Source: Pseudoxanthomonas sp. NC8
GTDB taxonomy: Bacteria; Pseudomonadota; Gammaproteobacteria; Xanthomonadales; Xanthomonadaceae
DNA: 64,000 nucleotides
Assembly (NCBI GenBank): GCA_025232375.1
Contig: CP060419.1
Coordinates: 2,045,001 to 2,109,000, forward strand
Reading direction: 5' to 3'
The notes under the pieces are model-generated. The model did no database searches and had not been told where the DNA came from. It worked only from the letters and a program-made list of their open reading frames with translations. Each line of letters starts with the position of its first letter. The stretch's first letter is position 1. This document shows, in pieces, positions 5,860 through 15,603 of this stretch. Position numbers and translations under genes: made by a program.

Positions 5860-6100
5860 ATGACCCAGGAAGCGCAACAGTTGCGCAGGTCCGCGCACGA
5901 TATCTGGCTGACCGGCATCTGCGGTGGCTATGGGCGAACACACGCCACTGCCCTCCTGGATGTGGCGGGCGCTGTTCGTGGTCACGTCCGTCTCGATCGG
6001 CATCGGCCTCATCGCGTACATCGCGTTGTGGCTGTTCATGCCGCACGCCCAGTCCCCGTCGCCTCCGGTGCAGGTCGACCCAGCCACCCGCGAGGGCTAG
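5860..6100 (+). CDS. PspC domain protein (one frameshift)
   Basis: The product starts [20 protein letters not shown] and reads, after repair, [20 protein letters not shown] followed by a hydrophobic helix [20 protein letters not shown] and FMPHAQSP. This is the PspC domain: R-x-x-x-D-xx-[IL]-x-GVCGGLAEY-x-G followed by one or two membrane helices. The break is at 5927-5934, where GGCTATGGGC replaces GGCCTGGGC. At about 79 residues it is the short single-domain form. It stands alone rather than in a pspFABC operon. A role in envelope stress is known for the family and inferred here. Confidence 0.8.
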
Positions 6101-6174
6101 TCCGGGGCACCGGCGCAGACGCGGCGGACGGCGCTGTAGCCGTCCGCCGGCGCGCTGCCGCAGCCCCTGCTGCC

Positions 6175-6924
6175 TCAGTCGACCTGCAGGTCCTGCGGCG
6201 CCAGTTCGCGCAGCCTGCCTTCGTGCAGTTCCAGCACGCGGTCCAGGCGGCGCGTAAGGCATGGCGGTCGTGGGTGACCAGGATAAGGCTGGTGCGCTGG
6301 GCGCGGTTGAGCCCGAGCATCAGCTCGAACACGGTGGCCGCGGTCTTCGCGTCGAGGTTGCCGGTGGGCTCGTCGCCGAGCACGCAGGCCGGGCGGTTGA
6401 ATGGGGGGCGCGCGCCACCGCGGCGCGCTGGCGTTCGCCGCCGGACAGCTCGCCGGGCTTGTGCGCAGGCGATGGCCGAGGCCGACCGATTCGAGCAGCG
6501 TCGACGCCCGCTGGCGGGCCTCTTCCACTTCGCCGCCTGCGAGCATCACCGGCATCATCACGTTCTCCAGCGCGGTGAACTCCGGCAGCAGGTGGTGGAA
6601 CTGGTAGACGAAGCCCAGCGCGCGGTTGCGCAGCTTGCCGCGCTGCGCATCCGACAGCGCCGACATCTTCTGCCCGGCCACGTAGACCTCGCCGGCGCTG
6701 GGCGTATCCAGGCCGCCCAGCAGGTGCAGCAACGTGCTCTTGCCCGCACCGGAGGCGCCGACGATCGCCACGGTCTCGCCGGCGGCCACGCGCAGGTCGA
6801 GGCCGTCGAACACATGGGTCTTCAGCTTGCCCTCGGCATAGGTCTTGCCCAGGCCCTCGGCACGCAGGGCTTCTCCGGCATCGTGCATGGTCGCGGCTCC
6901 CGCGGAGGCGTTGTTCTCACTCAT
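6175..6924 (-). CDS. lolD: LolD, ATPase of the lipoprotein export ABC transporter (several frameshifts)
   Basis: LolD energises release of outer-membrane lipoproteins from the inner membrane to LolA. The first 190 residues are intact: [20 protein letters not shown], Walker [10 protein letters not shown], and the LolD-specific motif [18 protein letters not shown] after the Q-loop. Signature (ELSGGERQR) and Walker B ([11 protein letters not shown]) are split by breaks near 6465, 6400 and 6250, each where a CCTGG is expected on the coding strand. ATG 6924 overlaps the end of the upstream permease gene by 8 bases, so the two are translated together. Confidence 0.88.
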   Translation of the reverse strand: MSENNASAGAATMHDAGEALRAEGLGKTYAEGKLKTHVFDGLDLRVAAGETVAIVGASGAGKSTLLHLLGGLDTPSAGEVYVAGQKMSALSDAQRGKLRNRALGFVYQFHHLLPEFTALENVMMPVMLAGGEVEEARQRASTLLESVGLGHRLRTSPASCPAANASAPRWRAPPIQPPGLRARRRAHRQPRREDRGHRVRADARAQPRPAHQPYPGHPRPPCLTRRLDRVLELHEGRLRELAPQDLQVD

Positions 6925-8165
6925 AGCGCAGCGCCTCCGCCGGCTGGGTGCGCGCCGCGCGCCGGGGGCCGGATACAGCGTGGCCATAAGCTCATCAGCA
7001 GCGCCACCATAAGGGTTAGGACCACATCGCCGGTCTGCATGTCGGTCGGCAAGCCGGTGATGTAGTACACGTCCTCCGGCAGCAGGGTCACGTTGAACAG
7101 CGCCTCGATGCCATCGAGGATCCGTTCCAGGTTCCAGGTCAGGGTGACGCCGCCGACGAAGCCCAGCACCGTGCCGATGATCCCGATCAGCGTGCCTGGA
7201 CCATGAACACCTGCATCACCCCGCCCGGGGTCAGGCCCAGGGGTGCGCAGGATCGCGATGTCGGCCTGCTTGTCGGTGACCAGCATCACCTGCGAGTTCA
7301 CCAGGGGGTGAAGGCACCCATCAGGATGATCAGCGAGAGCAGGATGCCCATCACCGTCTTTTCCATCTTCAGCGAGTGGTAGAGGTTGGCGTTCTCGCGG
7401 GTCCAGTCGCTGACCCGGTAGAAGCCGGGCAGCTTCAGCGCCAGGTCGCGGGCGACCTCGTAGGCCTCGGTTCATGTCGTGCAGCATCAGCCGCACGCCG
7501 CTGGCGCCATCGCGACGCAGCACCCGCTGCAGGTCGGCCATATGGACCACGGTAAGGCCGCGGTCGATGTCGTTGTAGCCGGCCTCGAACACGCCGCTGA
7601 CGGTGAAGCGCTTGTAGCGCGCCATCGCCCCCATCGGCGAGCCCTGGAACTCGGGCACCATCACCATCACCGTGTCACCCACGTCCACGCCCAGCCACAG
7701 CGCCAGCTCCTTACCGAGCAGGATGTTGTAGGAGCCGTCGGTGAGCGATGTGGCGGCGCCGCGCTTCATCTTCTTCGACAGCACCGATACCTTATGGTCC
7801 TCCAGCGACGGCTCCACGCCGCGCAGCATCGCCGGCTGGTTGCGTGGACCGGACAGCAGCGCCTCGGTTTCGATGAACGGTGCGGCGCCGGCCACGCGCG
7901 GATCCTTCGCGGCCACGTCCAGGGGCGTGCTGCCAGTCCTGCATGGGCACGCCGTCGGCCACCACCGTGGCATGGGCGGCGAACTGCAGCAGGCGGTCGC
8001 GGATCTCCTTCTGGAAGCCGCTCATCACCGCCATGGTGGTGATCAGCACCATCACCCCGGGGCGATGCCGAGGATCGAGGCCAGCGAGATGAAGGAGATG
8101 AAGCCGTTGCGGCGCTTGGCCCGCAGGTAACGCAGGCCGATGGCCACTTGCACGGGTTTGAACAT
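6917..8165 (-). CDS. lolC: LolC/LolE-type lipoprotein-releasing permease (many frameshifts)
   Basis: Starts [20 protein letters not shown], then [15 protein letters not shown], the first helix typical of LolC/E. The large periplasmic domain follows ([60 protein letters not shown]), and then three C-terminal helices with [23 protein letters not shown] and [20 protein letters not shown] segments and a final ...AEALRYE. Breaks occur near 8055, 7920, 7795, 7470, 7310, 7250, 7200 and 6985. Nearly all lie where CCWGG is expected. Only one permease gene is present, so it may be a LolF-like single subunit or its partner is elsewhere. It is placed directly before lolD, with an 8-base overlap. Confidence 0.85.
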
Positions 8166-8211
8166 GGGGCCCTGGGTGTCCGTTGCCGGCTCACCCCGGC
8201 GGTCGAAGCGG

Positions 8212-8677
8212 CTATGGTGCCACCGGCGGGTCGCGGCGCGAAGCCACGCGCGCGGCCGCGGCCAGCCGCAGTTCACGCCGCTGTGGCGGCGGCAGCGTGT
8301 CCGGCCACCAGACCAGGCGCTCGCTACGCCCGTCGCCAAAGGTGACCTGGATGAAGGCCAGCGGTCCGCGCCAGCTGATGCGACAGGCCTGCAGCCGGCG
8401 TCCGTCCAGCGTATCCAGCGGACCGCCGGGCGCATGCGCCGGGCCCAGCACCAGTTGCCGCGGCGCCCTGCCCGCCTCGCGCCGCACCCGCCACAGCCCG
8501 TACGCGCCCGCCGCTGCCGCCAGCGGCGGGTACTGGGGCGCGGGACAGGTCCGAGCCGAGCACCGACAGCGGTGCCAGCAACGACAGGATCAGCAGCGCG
8601 GCCAGCAGCCAGCGCGAAGGACGCCACTCAAGCCGGCAAGGCGCGGATACGGGTGATGAGTGCGGCGAGTTCGGCAT
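8212..8677 (-). CDS. ygfX: YgfX/CptA-like membrane protein (one frameshift)
   Basis: A short protein with two N-terminal helices ([20 protein letters not shown]) after CRLEW, and a soluble C-terminal part ([60 protein letters not shown]). This is the YgfX family, which in Escherichia coli is coded with SdhE and was described as the toxin CptA that affects MreB/FtsZ. The start ATG at 8677 lies inside sdhE, so the genes overlap by about 50 bases, as they do in many gammaproteobacteria. The frame breaks near 8535 (GCCCCAGTAC for an expected GCCCAGTAC). A toxin role is disputed in the literature. Confidence 0.72.
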
Positions 8678-8921
8678 CCGGACAGGCCTCGTAGCCCATG
8701 AACCAGCGCCAGAGCCTATCGTCCTCGCAATCCAGCAGGCGTAGGAAAACGCCGCGTTCGGCATCGCCGGCGTTCGGATATTCGTGCGCCAGCCAGCGCT
8801 CGAACAGCTGGTCCAGTTCGCGCATGCCGCGGCGGCAGCGCCAGCGCAGGCGACGAAGGTCGGCGGCCGGGTCGGATTCGGGCAGGGTCACGTCGGCAAT
8901 CGCGCGGGGATGGGCGACCAT
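8628..8921 (-). CDS. sdhE: SdhE, FAD assembly factor for succinate dehydrogenase
   Basis: SdhE promotes covalent flavin attachment to SdhA. The family core is intact: [20 protein letters not shown] with the invariant RRGM motif, then [20 protein letters not shown] and [20 protein letters not shown]. In this family the E-D and W residues around the ...D-LW-W-L/F-MG motif are conserved. ATG 8921 ([13 protein letters not shown]) is the first good start after the repeat pair at 8946-9020. It lies 9 kb from the sdh operon, but the window thus carries both known types of SDH assembly factor (see 21517-21693). Confidence 0.9.
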   Translation of the reverse strand: MVAHPRAIADVTLPESDPAADLRRLRWRCRRGMRELDQLFERWLAHEYPNAGDAERGVFLRLLDCEDDRLWRWFMGYEACPDAELAALITRIRALPA

Positions 8922-8945
8922 TGTCGTCGTCGCGGCGGCGCGGCG

Positions 8946-9020
8946 GTAGAGCCGGGCTCGCCCGGGCACAGGCGTCCGGGAAGCTGACGTTGCGGGTCAG
9001 CGGGGCAAGCCCCGCTCCAC
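8946..9020. repeat. Pair of inverted REP-like elements (BIME-like)
   Basis: GGTAGAGCCGGGCTCGCCCG (from 8946) and, on the other strand, GTGGAGCGGGGCTTGCCCCG (9020 back to about 9001) share the pattern GTRGAGCsGGGCTnGCCCsG. Each folds as a GTRG-headed hairpin, and the two face each other across about 32 bp. This is the architecture of REP/SMAG elements of Stenotrophomonas and relatives. It fills the gap between the transporter stop and sdhE. Confidence 0.6.
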
Positions 9021-9028
9021 GCCATCCG

Positions 9029-10356
9029 TCAGGCTGGGCTTCGCGCTGCTTGAGCCAGCGGTTGAGCAGCAGCGCCGCCAGCGTGGATACCGCACCCGAC
9101 AGCAGGTACAGGCCGACGTAGGGCAGGCCGAAATTCGCGCACAGGCCCAGCGCCACCAGCGGCGCGAACGCCGCGCCGATCAGCCATGTTTAAGGTCGGT
9201 GGTCAGCGCCGCGCCGGTGTAGCGGTAGCGCGCGCCGAAGTTGCGGGTCACCGCGCCCGATGCCTGGCCGTACGACAGGCCCAGCAGCAGGAACCCGACC
9301 AGCATGAACACCTGCTGCGACACCGCACCGCCGCCGAGCAGGGTCGGGGCGAAGCCGCTGAACACCGCGATCGCCAGCGCGGTGGCGCCCAGCGTCGGCA
9401 CCCGGCCGAAGCGGTCGGCGATCAGGCCGGAGGCAAGCATGCCGCCGATGGCGAGGAAGCCGCCGACGACCTGCACCATCAGGAAACGGCTGATGTCCTG
9501 CTCGGTGAACAGCTGGATCCACGACAGCGGGAAGATGGTGACGATGTGGAACATCGCGTAGCTGGCCAGCGCGGCGAAGGCGCCGATGAAGACGTGCCGG
9601 CCCTTGACCCGGAACAGTTCCGACACCGGCACGGGTTCCAGCTCGCGCTCGCCCATCTCCTGCGAATACTCGTGGGTCACCACCAGGCGCAGGCGCGAGA
9701 ACAGCGCAACGACATTGATCGCCAGCGCGGCGAAGAACGGATAGCGCCAGCCCCAGTCGTAGAAGTCGGCGTTGGACAGGCTCGAATAGAGGAACGAGAA
9801 CAGCGCGGCGGCGACGATGAAGCCCACCGGCGCGCCGAGCTGGCCGAGCATGGCGTACCAGCCGCGCCGGTGCTTGGGCGCGTTCAACGCCAGCAGCGAC
9901 GGCAGGCCATCCCCCACGAACCGCCGGGGCCACGCCCCGGCTGCTGCGGAACAGCGCCAGCAGCACCACCGCCGCCATGCCGATCTTCTCGTAACCCGGC
10001 AGGAAGGCGATGCCGGCGGTGCTGGTGCCGAGCAGGAACAGCGCGGCGGTCAGCTTGGTACCGCGGCTCCAGCGCGACTGGATCCACAGGAACAGCACCG
10101 TGCCCAGCGGCCGGGCGATGAACGCCAGCGCGAACACGGCGAACGAATACAGGGTCGCCTGCAGCGGTTCGGCGAAGGGGAAGAACACCTTCGGGAACAC
10201 CAGCGCCGAGGCGATGCCGTAGACGAAGAAGTCGAAGTACTCGGAAGTGCGGCCGATGACCACGCCGACGGCGATCTCGCCCGGCGCGACCTGCGCGTGC
10301 GAACCGGAGTCCTGGCCATGGACGGAGACGGTGGGGCTGGCGGGAATCGGGGACAT
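9029..10356 (-). CDS. MHS-family major facilitator transporter (several frameshifts)
   Basis: Twelve-helix permease of the metabolite:H+ symporter family (ProP, ShiA, KgtP relatives). It begins GEIAVGVVIGRTSEYFDFFV and YGIASALVFPKVFFPFAEPL. The EYFDF motif of helix 1 and FIARPLGTVLFLWIQSRWSR with RGTKLT (loop 2-3 signature) are diagnostic. It continues with AMLGQLGAPVGFIVAAALFS and WGWRYPFFAALAINVVALFS, and after helix 6 with ELEPVPVSELFRVKGRHVFI. Breaks lie near 9930-9960 and 9190. The stop is uncertain: as written the frame would run over sdhE, so I place it at the TGA (9029-9031, one more frame change) just before the REP pair. The substrate is not predictable. Confidence 0.75.
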
Positions 10357-10559
10357 CGCGAGAGGACTGTACTGGGCCTGCGGGAAGGCTACACCCGCCC
10401 GCGTCGCGGGCGTGCAGTCACCGTCCGGGGGCGGGGTCGGCGGTACAGGGTCCCACCCTCGCCCGGGCACGGCCAATAGGACAAAACGCCCAATCGCCGC
10501 TTTCACAGCCCGGGAGTAGAGTGACGACCCGCTGCGCCCCCCACCAGCCCTCCATCCCG

Positions 10560-11614
10560 ATGGCCATGCCTACTTCCCTGCACCGGCTGCTGCTGGCTGC
10601 CGGCCTGATCCTCCCGTTGGCCGGCTGCAACACGATCCTGCTCAATGCGCCGGGCGACATCGCCCGCCAGCAGGGTGACCTGATCATCATCTCGACCCTG
10701 CTGATGCTGGTCATCATCGTCCCGGTGATCTCGCTGATCCTGTTCTTCGCCTGGCGCTACCGGGCCTCGAACACGGACGCTACCTACAAGCCGGACTGGG
10801 ACCACTCGCTGCAGCTGGAACTGGTGATCTGGGCCGCGCCACTGCTGATCATCATCGCGCTGGGTGCGATCACCTGGATCAGCACCCATACCTGGACCCG
10901 TACCGGCCGCTGGACCGGATCGCCGAAGACCGTCCCGTCCCCGCGGGCACCGAACCTCTGGTCGTCGAGGTCGTGGCGCTGGACTGGAAGTGGCTGTTCC
11001 TCTATCCGGAACAGGGCATCGCCACGGTCAACGAACTGGCCGCGCCGGTCGACCGGCCGATCCAGTTCAAGCTGACCTCGTCCACGGTGATGAACGCGTT
11101 CTACGTTCCCGCCCTAGCCGGCATGATCTACACCATGCCCGGCATGCAGACCGAGCTCAACGCGGTGATGAACGCGCCGGGCGAGTACGAGGGCTTCTCG
11201 TCCAACTACAGCGGTGCCGGCTTCTCCGGCATGCGCTTCCGCTTCCACGCGCTGGACGACGCCGGCTTCGACAGCTGGGTGGCGACGGTGCGGGCCGGCG
11301 GCAGACTCGACCGCGAAACCTACCTCGCCCTGGAGAAACCCAGCGAGCGCGAGCCGGCCCGGCACTTCGGCGCCGTCGAGGACGGCATGTTCGACGCGAT
11401 CCTCAACCGCTGCGTGGATCCGCGCCGGATGTGCATGCACGAGATGATGGCCATCGACGCCGGCACCGGCGGCGGCCGCACCGGCGCCGATGGACTGCAG
11501 GCGCGCCAGCGCGGCGACCTGCGTGGCCGCCCGTACGTGCCTTCGGCGATGTGCGCGGCCACCGACCCGGCCAGCCCCGGTCTCGACACCTCCCTTTCCC
11601 GCCTCGCTCCCTGA
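10560..11614 (+). CDS. cyoA: Cytochrome bo-type ubiquinol oxidase subunit II (one frameshift)
   Basis: Lipoprotein signal LLLAAGLILPLAGC, two membrane helices (IIISTLLMLVIIVPVISLIL and LELVIWAAPLLIIIALGAIT) and a periplasmic cupredoxin domain (ALDWKWLFLYPEQGIATVNE, SSTVMNAFYVPALAGMIYTM). The CuA ligands (two Cys and the second His) are absent, so this is a quinol oxidase subunit, not a cytochrome c oxidase. The C-terminal tail is longer than in E. coli and Gly/Arg-rich. The frame breaks near 10900 (CCTGGACCC for CCTGGGACCC, giving WDPYRPLD). ATG 10560 follows a 200-bp divergent gap shared with the transporter. Confidence 0.93.
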
Positions 11615-11668
11615 GCCGGCACGTGCCGTCGTCCCCGGACGGCGGCCTGACGACGGAAGTTCCAAGCG

Positions 11669-13686
11669 ATGTCCTCACCGCATTCCACCTCCGCCCCGTA
11701 CAACCCGCTGACCGGCCACCTGGGCTGGGAATCGTTCCCGCTGCATGACCCGGTGATCCTGTCGGCCTTCATCGGCACGATGCTGGCCGGGATCGCGGTG
11801 CTGGCGCTGATCACGAAATACCGCCTGTGGGGCACGCTGTGGCGCGACTGGTTCACCAGCATCGACCACAAGAAGATCGGCATCATGTACATGGTGCTGG
11901 GCCTAGTGATGCTGCTGCGCGGCTTCTCCGACGCACTGATGATGCGCGCCCAGCAGGCGATCGCGTTCGGCGACAACATGGGCTACCTGCCGCCGCACCA
12001 CTACGACCAGGTGTTCACCGCCCACGGCGTGATCATGATCTTCTTCGTGGCCATGCCGCTGGTCACCGGCCTGATGAACTACCTGGTGCCGCTGCAGATC
12101 GGCACCCGCGACGTCGCCTTCCCGTTCCTCAACAACTTCAGCTTCTGGATGACCACCTCAGGCGCGGTTCTGGTCATGCTGTCGCTGTTCGTGGGCGAGT
12201 TCGCCAAGACCGGCTGGCTGGCCTACCCGCCCCTGTCCGGCATCGACTACAGCCCAGACGTGGGCGTGGACTACTACATCTGGGCGCTGCAGATAGCGGG
12301 CGTCGGCACGTTGCTTTCGGGCGTCAACCTGATCGTGACCATCATCAAGATGCGCGCGCCGGGCATGACCCTGATGCGCATGCCGGTGTTCACCTGGACG
12401 GCGCTGTGCACCAACGTGCTGATCGTGGTCACCTTCCCGGTGCTGACCGCGGTGCTGGCGCTGCTGGCCTGGACCGCTACGCGGGGACCAACTTCTTCAC
12501 GAACGACCTCGGCGGCAACCCGATGATGTACGTGAACCTGATCTGGATCTGGGGCCACCCGGAGGTCTACATCCTGGTCCTGCCGGTGTTCGGCGTGTTC
12601 TCGGAAGTGGTGGCCACCTACTCGGGCAAGCGCCTGTTCGGCTACAGCTCGATGGTCTACGCCACCGTGGTGATCACCATCCTGTCCCTACCTTGGTGTG
12701 GCTGCACCACTTCTTCACCATGGGCTCGGGCGCCAGCGTCAACTCGTTCTTCGGCATCACCACGATGATCATCTCGATCCCCACGGGCGCGAAGATCTTC
12801 AACTGGCTGTTCACCATGTACCGCGGCCGCATCCGCTTCGAAGTGCCGATGCTGTGGACCATGGGCTTCATGGTCACCTTCGTGGTGGGCGGCATGACCG
12901 GCGTGCTGCTGGCGGTGCCGCCGGCCGACTTCGTGCTGCACAACAGCCTGTTCCTTGGTCGCCCACTTCCACAACGTGATCATCGGCGGCGTGGTGTTCG
13001 GCCTGTTCGCCGGCATGACCTTCTGGTTCCCCAAGGCGTTCGGCTTCAGGCTCGACGACTTCTGGGGCAAGGTCTCGTTCTGGTTCTGGCTGGCCGGCTA
13101 CTGGTTCGCCTTCACCCCCTGTACGTGCTCGGGCTGATGGGCGTGACCCGGCGCGTGAGCCATTTCGACGACCCCTCGCTGCAGATCTGGTTCCAGGTCG
13201 CCGCCTTCGGCGCGGTGCTGGTGGCCATCGGCATCGCCGCGTTCCTGGTCTGCATCTTCGTCAGCTTCCGCAAGCGCGAGCAGCTGCGCGACGTGACCGG
13301 CGACCCGTGGGATGCGCGCAGCCTCGAATGGTCCACCTCCTCGCCGCCGCCTGACTACAACTACGCCTTCACCCCGGTGGTGCACGACAACGACGCCTTG
13401 GTGGGACATGAAGCAGCGCGGCGCGCAGCGCCCGCTGTCCGGCTTCCTGCCGATCCACATGCCGAAGAACACCGCCGCCGGCGTGGTCCTTAGCCGGGTT
13501 GAGCACCGTGCTCGGCTTCGCCCCTGGTCTGGCACATCTGGTGGCTGGCGGCCGCCACGTTCGCCGCCGCCCCTGGTGGCCACGATCGTGCACACCTTCA
13601 ACTACAAGCGCGACTACCACATCCCGGCCGAAACCGTGGCCCGGACCGAGGAGCAGCGCACCGCCCTGCTGGACGCCCATGTCTGA
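11669..13686 (+). CDS. cyoB: Cytochrome bo-type ubiquinol oxidase subunit I (several frameshifts)
   Basis: The catalytic heme-copper subunit: reduces O2 to water and pumps protons. It begins with an N-terminal CyoB-specific helix and [20 protein letters not shown]. It contains the His ligand region [20 protein letters not shown] (low-spin heme), [20 protein letters not shown] (CuB His and cross-linked Tyr), [20 protein letters not shown] (CuB HH) and [20 protein letters not shown] (heme ligands). Breaks occur near 12470, 12691, 12953, 13120, 13400, 13490 and 13570, several of them CCTTGG for CCTGG. Its stop overlaps the cyoC start by 8 bases. Confidence 0.95.
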
Positions 13687-14323
13687 CGCGATCGCCCTGA
13701 ACCCCGCCGACGCCGTGCCGCCGGTCGCCCCGGCCCGGTTCTACGACCTGGCCGGTGAACACCATCCGCAGCAGGGCACCCTGCTCGGCTTCTGGCTGTA
13801 CCTGATGAGCGACCTGCTCATCTTCGCCTGCCTGTTCGCCACGTTCGGCGTGCTCAGCCGCAGCTTCGCCGCGGGCCCGACCGGCGCGGACCTGTTCGAC
13901 CTGCGGCTGGTCGCGGTCAACACGGCGATGCTGCTGTTCTCGTCGATCACCTACGGCTTCGCCATGCTGTCGATGCAGCGCCGGAACATTCCCGGCGTGC
14001 TGGCGCGGCTGGCGGTGACCGGCCTGTTCGGCCTGGCCTTCCTCGGCATCGAGCTGTACGAGTTCTCGCACCGCCTGGTCCACGAGGGCGCCGGCCCGCA
14101 GCGCAGTGCGTTCCTGTCGGCGTTCTTCGCCCTGGTCGGCACCCACGGCCTGCACGTGACCTTCGGCATCGTCTGGCTGGTGGTGCTGATGGTGCAGGTG
14201 GGCCGCTTCGGCCTGCACGCGGCCAACCAGCGCCGGCTGCTGTGCCTGTCGATGTTCTGGCACTTCCTCGACGTCGTCTGGATCGGCGTCTTCACCTTCG
14301 TCTACCTGATGGGAGCGCTGTGA
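13679..14323 (+). CDS. cyoC: Cytochrome bo-type ubiquinol oxidase subunit III
   Basis: Intact five-helix subunit III of the bo oxidase, stabilising subunit I. Segments include [60 protein letters not shown] and [20 protein letters not shown]. The GTHGLHV and [12 protein letters not shown] motifs are characteristic. Its start overlaps cyoB and its TGA overlaps the cyoD ATG by one base (TGATGA), showing translational coupling through the operon. Confidence 0.95.
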   Translation: MSDAIALNPADAVPPVAPARFYDLAGEHHPQQGTLLGFWLYLMSDLLIFACLFATFGVLSRSFAAGPTGADLFDLRLVAVNTAMLLFSSITYGFAMLSMQRRNIPGVLARLAVTGLFGLAFLGIELYEFSHRLVHEGAGPQRSAFLSAFFALVGTHGLHVTFGIVWLVVLMVQVGRFGLHAANQRRLLCLSMFWHFLDVVWIGVFTFVYLMGAL

Positions 14324-14738
14324 TGAGCCTGCCCGCCGACCCGCACGCGCACGGCCACGACGACGGCCACGGCCACGATGGGCATGCCCACGAGGAGCAT
14401 GTCGAAGCCGCGCATGGAACCATGCGCGATTATGTGACTGGCTTCATCCTGTCGGTGATCCTGACCGCGATCCCGTTCTGGCTGGTGATGGACGGCGTCA
14501 TCACCGACGCCGGCACCACCGCGCTGGTGATCCAGGTTTCGCCGCGGTGCAGATCGTGGTGCACATGGTCTACTTCCTGCACATGAACCCGCGCTCGGAA
14601 GGCGGCTGGAACATGCTGGCGCTGATCTTCACCGTGGTGCTGGTGGTGATCGTGCTGTCCGGCTCGTTGTGGGTGATGTACCACCTCAACAGCAACATGA
14701 TGCCGATGTCGCCGCACGAGGCGCGGGTCCAGCCCTGA
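14323..14738 (+). CDS. cyoD: Cytochrome bo-type ubiquinol oxidase subunit IV (one frameshift)
   Basis: Three-helix assembly subunit of the bo oxidase: [40 protein letters not shown] (after repair) and [20 protein letters not shown]. The N-terminal 30 residues are unusually rich in His ([20 protein letters not shown]), which could bind metal and is longer than in E. coli CyoD. The frame breaks near 14537 just after a CCAGG (GGTTTCG for GGTGTTCG). Confidence 0.92.
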
Positions 14739-14774
14739 CCGGATCCGGGCCGGCACGCACCTAAGCACGCCTGC

Positions 14775-15603
14775 ATGCGCACGCATGACAGCCGGCGGCA
14801 TGCGGACGCGGGCGCCCGCCCGCCGCGCGGGCCGCTTGCGCTGGTGGTGCTGGCCACGGCCCTCTTCTCCGGCTTCCTCCTGTTCGCCGCGCTCGGCGCC
14901 TGGCAGGTACAGCGCCTGCACTGGAAGCACGACCTGATCGCGCGCGTGGACGCGCGCATCCACGCCGCGCCCGCGCCTGCACCCGGCGCCATTGCCGGGC
15001 CGCCAGCACGCCACGCGAGCAGGAATACCGCCGGGTCGCCCTGCATGGCGCCTGGCTGGCCGGCCACGACACCCGCACCTTGGCCGTGACCGAAGGCGGC
15101 GCCGGATACTGGCTGTTGCGGCCGCTGCGACGCGACGACGGCAGCGTGGTGCTGGTCAACCTGGGCTTCGTACCGGAAGGCGCGCAACTGCCCCCACCGA
15201 CTGCGGAACCGGCCCAGGGGTGACCGGCCTGCTGCGCCTGTCCGAGCCCGGCGGCGGCTTCCTGCGCCGCAACCTGCCGGCGCAGGAACGCTGGTATTCG
15301 CGTGACGTCGAAGCGATCGCCGCGCATCGCAGGCTGGCCGGGGTGCTGCCGTTCTTCGTCGATGCCGATGCCGCTTCCTCCACCCGGGCCGGCAGTCCGT
15401 GGCCACGTGGCGGGCTGACGGTGGTACGGTTCCGCGACAGTCACCTGGGGTACGCGCTGACCCTGGTTCGCGCTGGCCCTGCTGGTGGCGGGGGCGCATG
15501 GCGCTTCGCGCTGGAGGAACGGCGCATCCGCCGCCACTGGCACCAACGCGGCACGGAGCAACTGGATGCAAGCAGCACGAACGCCGGCCCCCGGCAGCGG
15601 TAA
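14775..15603 (+). CDS. SURF1-family oxidase assembly protein (several frameshifts)
   Basis: SURF1/Shy1 proteins aid heme insertion into heme-copper oxidases. The layout fits: N-terminal helix LVVLATALFSGFLLFAALGA followed by WQVQRLHWKHDLIARVDARI (the WQ-x-R-x-xWK motif), soluble core EQEYRRVALHGAWLAGHDTR, GGAGYWLLRPLRRDDGSVVL, VNLGFVPE and VTGLLRLSEPGGGFLRRNLP, RWYSRDVEAIA, and a C-terminal helix HLGYALTWFALALLVAGAW. Breaks near 15000, 15190, 15465 and 15500 need repair, the third by removal of one base in ACCCTGGTTC. Its position directly after cyoD, in place of cyoE, suggests it serves this oxidase. No cyoE (heme O synthase) is in the window. Confidence 0.82.

Noticed and set aside
4432..6087. 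551-codon open frame on the - strand
   Set aside because: It covers the RidA, SelW-like and part of the PspC genes in antisense. The translation is a low-complexity Arg/Ala/Gly sequence.
10560..14738. aa3-type cytochrome c oxidase
   Set aside because: Subunit II lacks the CuA ligands and has a lipoprotein signal, and subunits are in the cyoABCD order, so it is a quinol oxidase.
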